A stretch of DNA of 40,793 nucleotides from an uncultured Phascolarctobacterium sp. GTDB lineage: Bacteria; Bacillota; Negativicutes; Acidaminococcales; Acidaminococcaceae. Position numbers and translations under genes: made by a program. How positions within the stretch are numbered: the first letter of the stretch is position 1; every line of letters starts with the position of its first letter. This document shows positions 25,384 through 30,936 of the stretch, in pieces. Under the pieces are notes generated by a model. It saw only the letters and a program-made list of their open reading frames with translations. It did no database searches and was not told where the DNA came from. The DNA is taken from the NCBI GenBank assembly GCA_900544885.1, contig UQWU01000011.1, forward strand, positions 1-40,793, read 5' to 3'.

Positions 25384-25575
25384 ATGAAAAATTTTGTTCC
25401 CTATGCTAAGATGTCGAAGAAACAACAAAAAGCAGTCAATGCTGCTAAACGTGGTAGTTGGGGTCTGGTAAAGCCCATTATTAAAGTAAAAGAATCAGCA
25501 AAAGTATATAATCGCAAAAAACAAGAGAGCTTCAACAACTATGGCTGTAGTTTTTGGAGTTCTTTTATTTTTTGA
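25384..25575 (+). CDS. small basic protein with non-stop-type gene end; candidate ribosome-rescue factor
   Basis: This ORF encodes 63 residues. An AGTGGAGG site lies 9 nt before the ATG. The first 50 residues are very basic (MSKKQQKAVNAAKRGSWGLV, later KVYNRKKQ) and recall short conserved Firmicute proteins with an R-x-x-W-G ... Y-x-R-K-K pattern. The last 13 residues (NNYGCSFWSSFIF) are uncharged and hydrophobic. They are encoded by a long hairpin whose U-tract reaches the stop codon: the TGA at 25573-25575 uses the last T of ATTTTTT. A transcript ended there would lack a stop, as known for arfA in E. coli and brfA in Bacillus, whose products rescue stalled ribosomes when tmRNA fails. The function here is inferred from this architecture, not from a recognised family. 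Confidence 0.75.
   Translation: MKNFVPYAKMSKKQQKAVNAAKRGSWGLVKPIIKVKESAKVYNRKKQESFNNYGCSFWSSFIF
25523..25573 (+). terminator. intrinsic terminator / long hairpin inside the 3' end of the small basic ORF
   Basis: Bases 25523-25541 pair with 25548-25566: 18 pairs including three G-U, one mismatch (25536/25553) and a 6-nt loop. Bases 25567-25573 read ATTTTTT. The stem is long enough to be an RNase III target as well as a terminator. It covers codons 47-61 of the ORF. Confidence 0.8.
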
Positions 25576-25728
25576 CCACAATAGGTACAGTTTTCTCTAA
25601 TAGCCAATACTTTATCGATGATAAGAGTTGCCAACAATATATCAGTAGAAGTAGTTTTTGGTAAAAAAATAGAAAAGATAAAAGTTTAAGCTTATTTTTA
25701 GCAGGAGTTTTAACAACTGCGACGAATA

Positions 25729-25734
25729 TATAAT
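25729..25734 (+). promoter_or_regulatory. probable -10 element for the cobamide operon
   Basis: A perfect TATAAT lies 14 nt before the riboswitch, in the right place for its promoter. The -35 region 17 bp upstream is poor. Between 25576 and 25728 I see no gene, only broken frames with some hydrophobic text. Confidence 0.45.
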
Positions 25735-25747
25735 TTGGAAAAATTTT

Positions 25748-25904
25748 GACAGGTGCAATGATTGCGGTCATTGCTGAAAAGGGAATACCGGTGTGAATCC
25801 GGAGCAGTCCCGCTACTGTAAGTGGAGCCTAGGCAATTATGTCACTGACGCAAGTTGGGAAGACGCTGTGGGCGATGAAGCTAAGCCAGGAGACCTGCCT
25901 GTTA
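25748..25904 (+). promoter_or_regulatory. cobalamin (adenosylcobalamin-type) riboswitch
   Basis: All landmark segments are present in order: ACAGGTGC, GAAAAGGGAA, CCGGTGTGAATCCGG, the B12 box core AGTCCCGCTACTGTAA, GTCACTG, TTGGGAAGAC, GATGAAGCTAAGCCAGGAGAC, and the closing CTGCCTGT that pairs back with ACAGG. It precedes an operon for cobamide lower-loop assembly, as expected, and a terminator (25975-26005) lies between it and the first start codon. Ligand binding should therefore switch the operon off by premature termination. Confidence 0.96.
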
Positions 25905-25974
25905 CGAAGCTATAAGCCTACGGGGGATAGGTTGCTTTCGTGTACTTAAAACTAAATAATTATGGAAAAATTGG

Positions 25975-26005
25975 AACCTCCCGCCAGTAGTGGGAGGTTT
26001 TTTTA
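25975..26005 (+). terminator. riboswitch-controlled terminator before cobU
   Basis: AACCTCCC pairs with GGGAGGTT around a 9-nt loop and is followed by TTTTTT. It lies 70 nt after the aptamer and 22 nt before the cobU start, so it is the likely expression platform. Confidence 0.85.
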
Positions 26006-26026
26006 TTAAGAAGGGAGGCTCTTTTT

Positions 26027-26605
26027 GTGGCTGGAAAACTGATTATGATTACCGGTGGCGCCCGTAGCGGCAAAAGCGAATTTGCTGAACGATACGTTTT
26101 GCATTATTCTCCCAAATGTGATTATATTGCTACCGCTGAAATCTTAGATGAAGAAATGGCTGAGCGCGTGCGTTTGCACAGAGAAAGAAGAAATGATGGT
26201 AGATGGGTAAATCACGAGGCTCCTTATCATGCAGAGGAAACCTTTGCTAATTTAGGAGAGGAAACGAAATGTGTTTTATTTGACTGCCTGACTTTGTATA
26301 TGTCTAATATGCTCTATGGCAAAGAAGCACCGGAAGGTGATTTTGTTCATCGCTGCCAAGTTGTTCTAGCAAAAATAGATAAGGTTTTACAGGCTGCACG
26401 TGCCTGTGGGAAAATCGTTGTTTTTGTAACTAATGAAGTCGGTAGCGGTATCGTACCTGATAATGTTATGGCAAGGGAATACCGCGATTTAGCCGGATGG
26501 GTAAACCAGAGAGTGGCGGAAGAAGCTGATCATGTATATTATTGCGTATGTGGTCAGGCTGTTGACGTCAAAAAATTAGCATTTAAATTTGAGGATGAAG
26601 AATAA
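26027..26605 (+). CDS. cobU: CobU, adenosylcobinamide kinase / guanylyltransferase
   Basis: CobU phosphorylates adenosylcobinamide and transfers GMP to it, activating the corrinoid for lower-ligand attachment. The 192-residue protein starts at a GTG behind AAGGGAGG. It shows the P-loop GGARSGKS at 10-17, the RVRLHRERR segment that includes the histidine to which GMP is attached, LFDCLTLYMSN, and VTNEVGSGIVPDN. Length is normal. It is the first gene behind the cobalamin riboswitch, 18 nt before the cobT-like gene. Confidence 0.93.
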   Translation: MAGKLIMITGGARSGKSEFAERYVLHYSPKCDYIATAEILDEEMAERVRLHRERRNDGRWVNHEAPYHAEETFANLGEETKCVLFDCLTLYMSNMLYGKEAPEGDFVHRCQVVLAKIDKVLQAARACGKIVVFVTNEVGSGIVPDNVMAREYRDLAGWVNQRVAEEADHVYYCVCGQAVDVKKLAFKFEDEE

Positions 26606-26623
26606 AGGAGTTAGACAGAACTT

Positions 26624-27634
26624 ATGGAAAAAATAGTTATTCCTGCTTTAGATAAAGTAATGGAAGAAAAAGTACGTAATGGTTGGAAAAGCATTGATAA
26701 AGTAGGCGAAAATTTAGGTCAGTTAGAAGACATGGTTGCTCAATACGCTGCTATGACTGGTAAAGAATTACCGGAAAAACTGAAAAGTGCCATGGTTTTA
26801 ATGTGCGGTGATCATGGTATTGCTAAATACGGTGTAAGTGCTTATCCACAAGAGGTTACCCGTCAAATGATTAATGGTTATATGCGTGGCAGTGCGGGTG
26901 CTACTGTTTTGGCACGCCATGCTGGTGCTGATGTTTTCGTTTGCGATGCAGGTACTGCTTTTAATCTGGATGATTTGGAGCGAGTTTATCACAGAAAAGT
27001 AGCTTGGGGTACTGAGGACTTCACTCAAGGTCCGGCCATGACTCGCGAGCAAGCAGAGGCTGCGATTCAGGTAGGTATTGAAATGGCTGATATCTGCATT
27101 GATAAAGGATACAATCTGTTATACACCGGTGAAATGGGTATCGGTAATACTACATCTACTAGTGCTATTGCTAGTGCTTATTTAGGTTTAGACCCGCTGC
27201 TGACCGTTGGTCGTGGTAGTGGTATTAATGATGAACGTATGAAAATTAAACGTCAGGTTGTAATTGACGGCTTGGCAAAAAATCAACCGAAGCAGGGCGA
27301 TGCTATGGACGTTCTGTGCAAAGTTGGTGGCTATGATCATGCAGGTTTAGCAGGTGTAATCATTGGCGGTGCACGTCGTCGCGTACCGACTATGGTTGAC
27401 GGTGTAAACGCTACTGCTGCTGCACTCTTAGCTTATGGCTTATATCCTGAATGCCGTGATTATATGTTGTGCTCTCATTTGAGCAGTGATATTTCGCACA
27501 AGAAAATGCTGGAAATGCTGCAATTAGAGCCGATTGTTGATGCAGGTATGCGTCTTGGTGAGGGTACCGGTGCTAGCTTGGCGATTGTTATCGTGCAAAC
27601 TGCTATCGATGTTTATAATCATTTAGCTAAATAA
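26624..27634 (+). CDS. CobT/ArsA-like base phosphoribosyltransferase, catalytic subunit
   Basis: CobT-family enzymes make the alpha-ribotide of the cobamide lower ligand from nicotinate mononucleotide. The 336 residues include the GDHG signature at 62-65 (MCGDHGIAKYGVSAYPQEVT), GEMGIGNTTS, and the C-terminal MRLGEGTGAS with the catalytic glutamate, here E313. Unusually, the N-terminal motif K-P-x-G-S-L-G-x-L-E of CobT reads SIDKVGENLGQLE. A second, shorter CobT-like protein in the same operon keeps that motif but lacks the catalytic ones. The pair resembles ArsA/ArsB of Sporomusa ovata, a heteromer that activates phenolic as well as benzimidazole bases. CobT is the fallback name. Confidence 0.87.
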   Translation: MEKIVIPALDKVMEEKVRNGWKSIDKVGENLGQLEDMVAQYAAMTGKELPEKLKSAMVLMCGDHGIAKYGVSAYPQEVTRQMINGYMRGSAGATVLARHAGADVFVCDAGTAFNLDDLERVYHRKVAWGTEDFTQGPAMTREQAEAAIQVGIEMADICIDKGYNLLYTGEMGIGNTTSTSAIASAYLGLDPLLTVGRGSGINDERMKIKRQVVIDGLAKNQPKQGDAMDVLCKVGGYDHAGLAGVIIGGARRRVPTMVDGVNATAAALLAYGLYPECRDYMLCSHLSSDISHKKMLEMLQLEPIVDAGMRLGEGTGASLAIVIVQTAIDVYNHLAK

Positions 27635-27646
27635 GCAGGTGAGAAA

Positions 27647-28384
27647 ATGCGTGATTTTATAACCTGCTTAGAGTTTTTAACTAGAATACGTTTTTCGAAT
27701 CGTACTGATTGGCATGATGATGATTTCAGCCGCAGTGTACCTTATTTTCCGTTTGTAGGCTTGGTAATGGGACTGTTTATGGGTGCTGTTAATTATGGTC
27801 TGTGGTATCTGCATACACCGGATTTCATGCGTGCGGTAATGCTTATTTTGGCGGAGCTGTTGATTATCGGTGCTTTGATGTATGATGGCTTTATGGATAC
27901 ATCTGATGGTGTTTTCAGTGCTAGAAACAGAGAGCGTATGTTGGAAATCATGAAAGATAGTCATGTAGGCTCTAATGCTGTTATTGCCTTAGTTTGTTTA
28001 GTATTATTAAAAGTGGCTGCTTATAGCGTTATTCCACCGTTGAAGTTGTCCATGGCTTTAGTAGCTATGTATGTATGCACTCGTACCTTTATGGTAAGCT
28101 ACATCATCAACTACAAATATGCGCGTAAAAATGGTATCGGTCATATGTTTAAAGCGTATGCTAAGCCGTATTATACATATATTGCTTTTGTGGTATGCTT
28201 GGCGTTGGTAGCAGCGTGTGGTCTGCCGTATCTGTATACTGCAATCGCGGCTTTCGTATTGTGCCAAGGTATTGCTCAGTTTCTCAGCCGTCAATTAGGT
28301 GGTCTGACAGGTGATACTTATGGCTTTTTGACAGAATGCGGTGTAGTTATTTATCTGATGTGTGCCGTATATATTATTAGATGA
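27647..28384 (+). CDS. cobS: CobS, adenosylcobinamide-GDP ribazoletransferase
   Basis: A membrane enzyme that joins the activated corrinoid to the lower-ligand riboside (phosphate). The 245 residues include FLTRIRF near the start and the conserved YDGFMDTSDGVFSARNRERMLEIMKDSHVG at about 85-115, which holds the metal-binding aspartates. Several hydrophobic spans follow. It ends with LGGLTGDTYGFLTE, also conserved. It lies 12 nt after the cobT-like gene. Its stop overlaps an ATG (ATGA) of the next frame. Confidence 0.95.
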   Translation: MRDFITCLEFLTRIRFSNRTDWHDDDFSRSVPYFPFVGLVMGLFMGAVNYGLWYLHTPDFMRAVMLILAELLIIGALMYDGFMDTSDGVFSARNRERMLEIMKDSHVGSNAVIALVCLVLLKVAAYSVIPPLKLSMALVAMYVCTRTFMVSYIINYKYARKNGIGHMFKAYAKPYYTYIAFVVCLALVAACGLPYLYTAIAAFVLCQGIAQFLSRQLGGLTGDTYGFLTECGVVIYLMCAVYIIR

Positions 28385-28407
28385 TTGAAATTAGATTGGA
28401 GAATAAA

Positions 28408-29205
28408 ATGCATATTGAAGAGATTGTACAGAAAATAGTTCCTGTTGATCAAAATTGTATTAAATTAGCTCAAGCACGTTTTGATGCTTTGATTAAACCT
28501 GTTGGTAGTTTAGCAAAACTGGAGCAGATGACTTCCCGTTATGCTGGTATTATCTGTGCTTATGATAAGCATGAAATAGATTATCCGAAAAGAGAGCTTT
28601 TAGTGTGGTGTGATATTAAAGATGCTGATAAAGCTGAAAAAATTATGCACGCTAAAATGCCGGTAAATATTTTATCTACAGAAACAGGTGGTCGTACTTC
28701 TGCTTTTGTAGTTACTGCTACAACTGAAGAAGAAGCTTTAGAAGAAGGTGCTACTTTAGTGCAGGAAATGATTGTAGAGCATGGTCTGGGCTTAGTAGGT
28801 TTCGGTTGTATGGCTGATAAGGATAATGAAATGGTACGTGCTGCTATGGCTGGAGGTATGCTGATGGCCGCTGCGATGAAAAAGGCTGTAATGTTGGATG
28901 GCGTAGCAACCTGTTTAGCTGCTCAAAAGGCAGTCGAGATGGCTCCTGCTGCTATCGGCTATTTCTTTGCGGGTCATGTATCTGCGGAAGCAGGTGCGGA
29001 AGAGGCTTTGGAAAAATTAGGTCTGACTGCGCCGCTGCGTCTGCATATTCCTGATGGTGCCGGCGAAGGTGCTGCTTTGTGCTTTACCTTGTTTAATGCA
29101 GGTATCAAAGCGTATAAAGAAATGGAAACATTTGAAGAAGCAGGCGTACATGTAGAAGTACAAGAATTTTCTTTGGCTGAACAGGTCAAGAAGGAGCAAA
29201 AATAA
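28408..29205 (+). CDS. CobT-like protein lacking catalytic motifs (ArsB-like partner subunit)
   Basis: A 265-residue CobT homologue that is shorter than the usual 340-350. It keeps the N-terminal LIKPVGSLAKLE (28-39) and the C-terminal GHVSAEAGAEEALEKLGL (189-206). At the GDHG position it reads VWCDIKDAD. At the catalytic R-L-G-E-G-T-G site it reads IPDGAGEGAA, which places Ala218 where the glutamate belongs. It therefore cannot be a normal CobT alone, but complements the upstream protein, which has lost KPxGSLG. The start at 28408 is preferred because GGAG lies 7 nt before it; the ATG at 28381 overlapping the cobS stop is possible. It stands between cobS and cobC in the riboswitch operon. 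Confidence 0.82.
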   Translation: MHIEEIVQKIVPVDQNCIKLAQARFDALIKPVGSLAKLEQMTSRYAGIICAYDKHEIDYPKRELLVWCDIKDADKAEKIMHAKMPVNILSTETGGRTSAFVVTATTEEEALEEGATLVQEMIVEHGLGLVGFGCMADKDNEMVRAAMAGGMLMAAAMKKAVMLDGVATCLAAQKAVEMAPAAIGYFFAGHVSAEAGAEEALEKLGLTAPLRLHIPDGAGEGAALCFTLFNAGIKAYKEMETFEEAGVHVEVQEFSLAEQVKKEQK

Positions 29206-29208
29206 GGC

Positions 29209-29850
29209 ATGGGTAAGATTTACTTAATTCGTCATGGTGAAACTAATAGTAATTTAGGACATAAATTTCAAGGACGTATCGATATGCCTTTAAATGGGAA
29301 TGGACTGCAGCAAGCTAGCAAGATGGCTAAATATATGGCGGATAAAAAAATTGATGCTATATATAGCAGTTCTATGCTACGTGCACGCATGACTGCGGCA
29401 GAGTTAGCAATGGCAAAAAATCTTCCATATCGTAATTTGGATAGTTTACGTGAAATCAGCTTCGGCGATTGGGAAGGTTTGGAGTATAGTGAAATCAGCC
29501 GTCGTTGGCCTAAAGAAATGGATGCTTTTTTGAATCGTCCGGCAGAATGGGTGCCGCCTAATGGTGAATCATTTCCAGAGGCGGAAAAGCGTTGCGTAGC
29601 AGCTTTTGAGCAGATTTTTGATGAATGTGGTCATGGAAAGAATATTGCTATTGTTTCTCATGGTGGTATAGTCCGTCTGCAATTATGTATGGCTTTAGGC
29701 ATTCCGTTGAACAATTTATGGAAATTAAGTGTGTATAATGTATCTGTTTCGACTTTAAGTGATTGGAATGGAACTTTATGTGCTGAAAGCATTAATGTAG
29801 CTGATTTTTTAAATACTGAATTTAAAGCAAGTTTATTTAAGCAAAAATAA
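29209..29850 (+). CDS. cobC: histidine phosphatase, probable alpha-ribazole phosphatase
   Basis: A 213-residue member of the histidine (phosphoglycerate-mutase-like) phosphatase family. The RHGE motif is at 8-11 (H9 is the phosphorylated residue). YSSSMLRARMTA, the acid segment LREISFGDWEGLEY and the second histidine in SHGGIVRLQL are all present. In this operon the expected job is dephosphorylation of the alpha-ribotide or of the cobamide phosphate. The family alone does not prove substrate. It starts 3 nt after the ArsB-like gene. No clear terminator follows; the next gene has its own promoter. Confidence 0.85.
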   Translation: MGKIYLIRHGETNSNLGHKFQGRIDMPLNGNGLQQASKMAKYMADKKIDAIYSSSMLRARMTAAELAMAKNLPYRNLDSLREISFGDWEGLEYSEISRRWPKEMDAFLNRPAEWVPPNGESFPEAEKRCVAAFEQIFDECGHGKNIAIVSHGGIVRLQLCMALGIPLNNLWKLSVYNVSVSTLSDWNGTLCAESINVADFLNTEFKASLFKQK

Positions 29851-29912
29851 GGTTTAATCTTTATAAATACTAATTTTATAATATATTTTTACTTGATTTT
29901 AATAAACTTTTG

Positions 29913-29941
29913 TTGACTTTTACTATAGGCTACTATATACT
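29913..29941 (+). promoter_or_regulatory. sigma-A promoter of the zinc-ribbon gene
   Basis: TTGACT (29913-29918) and TATACT (29936-29941) are 17 bp apart, both close to consensus. The predicted leader is about 125 nt. Confidence 0.78.
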
Positions 29942-29947
29942 GATAGT

Positions 29948-30071
29948 GATGTATCTCAGTGGCCCGTTTAAGTTCCTACCTTCTTCTATCATAGATGACA
30001 TGGGAAGCCGTGGTAACATTTTAATGCGTTCTTTGGGGTATGTTCTATCTATGATTAGGAGTGATCAAACA
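29948..30071 (+). promoter_or_regulatory. structured 5' leader of the zinc-ribbon gene
   Basis: ATCATAGAT (29988-29996) pairs perfectly with ATCTATGAT (30047-30055), and AACAT pairs with ATGTT inside. The 3' arm ends at the base before the ribosome binding site TAGGAG (30056-30061). It matches no riboswitch class I know. A temperature- or translation-responsive leader is a reasonable guess. Confidence 0.4.
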
Positions 30072-30362
30072 ATGAAAGAAGACAAAACTTTAACCTGCTG
30101 CGAATGCGGCAATGAATTCGTATTTACTGCTTCCGAGCAAGAATTCTATGAAGAAAAAGGTTTCACCAACGAACCGCGCCGTTGCCCCGCTTGCCGTCAA
30201 GCTCGTAAACAACGCATGGGTGTTGCTACCGAACGTCCGCAACGCGAAATGTTCCCTGCAGTTTGCGCTGAATGCGGTAAAGAAACCATGGTTCCGTTCA
30301 AACCTTCCAACGATCGTCCGGTATACTGCCGCGATTGCTTCAACGCTCGCAAAGGCCACTAA
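30072..30362 (+). CDS. double zinc-ribbon small protein
   Basis: From the ATG at 30072, 10 nt after GGAG, the product has 96 residues. Two zinc-ribbon modules are visible. C9/C10 and C12 (TCCECGNEF) pair with C38 and C41 (CPAC). C65 and C68 (CAECGKE) pair with C86 and C89 (CRDC), in a CxxC-x17-CxxC spacing. Similar short proteins are frequent in Firmicutes, and their function is not settled. A frame remains open upstream to 29910, but that would start inside the promoter and is rejected. Codon use (many CGT/CGC, AAC, TTC) suggests high expression, as for ppsA. Confidence 0.85.
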   Translation: MKEDKTLTCCECGNEFVFTASEQEFYEEKGFTNEPRRCPACRQARKQRMGVATERPQREMFPAVCAECGKETMVPFKPSNDRPVYCRDCFNARKGH

Positions 30363-30381
30363 TTGCCAGCTTGCTGCTGAA

Positions 30382-30423
30382 TAAAAAAGTACAGGTACAG
30401 TCTTTGACTGTACCTGTTTTTTT
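30382..30423. terminator. bidirectional intrinsic terminator
   Basis: ACAGGTACAGTC and GACTGTACCTGT form a perfect 12-bp stem with a 3-nt loop, followed by TTTTTTT. AAAAAA on the other side gives a T-run on the minus strand, so it serves both the zinc-ribbon gene and the convergent small acidic gene. Confidence 0.93.
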
Positions 30424-30450
30424 ATGCCTGTAATGAACTTGTAAATAATA

Positions 30451-30675
30451 TCAGTCCCAACGCTTTAACATATCTTCGATAATTTCTTTATTAGTTTTGC
30501 GGCGTTTTTTTTCGTAATTACGGAAATTGTTATCGCGATGATCAGTAGAATAATCAGCATAATCAAAATCATCGTAGCTTTCTTCATAGCTGCGGTTATA
30601 ATCGCCGTGGCCATCGTCTAGACGATAGACAGGGAAGAATGTCTGCGGCATATCAGTTTGTTGATAAATAAACAT
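30451..30675 (-). CDS. small acidic, tyrosine-rich protein of unknown function
   Basis: A 74-residue product whose ATG lies 6-7 nt after an excellent AAGGAGG on the minus strand. The middle is dense in Asp, Tyr and Asn (SYEESYDDFDYADYSTD). The C-terminus is basic and helical (KKRRKTNKEIIEDMLKRW). No cysteine, signal peptide or membrane span is present. I do not recognise a family. The strong ribosome binding site and a terminator support expression. Confidence 0.65.
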   Translation of the reverse strand: MFIYQQTDMPQTFFPVYRLDDGHGDYNRSYEESYDDFDYADYSTDHRDNNFRNYEKKRRKTNKEIIEDMLKRWD

Positions 30676-30844
30676 AATGCAACCTCCTTATATAGGTACT
30701 TTTATTGTAGCATGCTTTACTTTTTCTGAAAAGGGGCAGAATATTTGATAAAAATGCGAATTATCTGCGAATTAGCAGGATTTTTCCATTTCATTGTAGA
30801 ATTATAATTTGTCATTAGAATATTAAAAAAAATTAAAAAATCAC

Positions 30845-30873
30845 TTGAATGTGTAGCGTAAATGTGATATAGT
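30845..30873 (+). promoter_or_regulatory. sigma-A promoter of ppsA with overlapping palindrome
   Basis: TTGAAT (30845-30850) and TATAGT (30868-30873) are 17 bp apart. The -10 lies inside a dyad, ATATAGTATACACTATAT (30867-30884), that would suit a repressor. AGTATAGTAT recurs near 30907. Confidence 0.65.
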
Positions 30874-30936
30874 ATACACTATATTAATCACAGATATCTA
30901 AAAAAAGTATAGTATTTTTTAAAGGAGTAAAGTATT

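Noticed and set aside
25565..25771. 68-codon minus-strand frame before the riboswitch
   Set aside because: It has no ribosome binding site and runs through AT-rich spacer and into the riboswitch promoter region; it looks like chance.
29910..30071. Upstream extension of the zinc-ribbon frame
   Set aside because: It would start inside the promoter, before the predicted transcription start; the ATG at 30072 has a good ribosome binding site.
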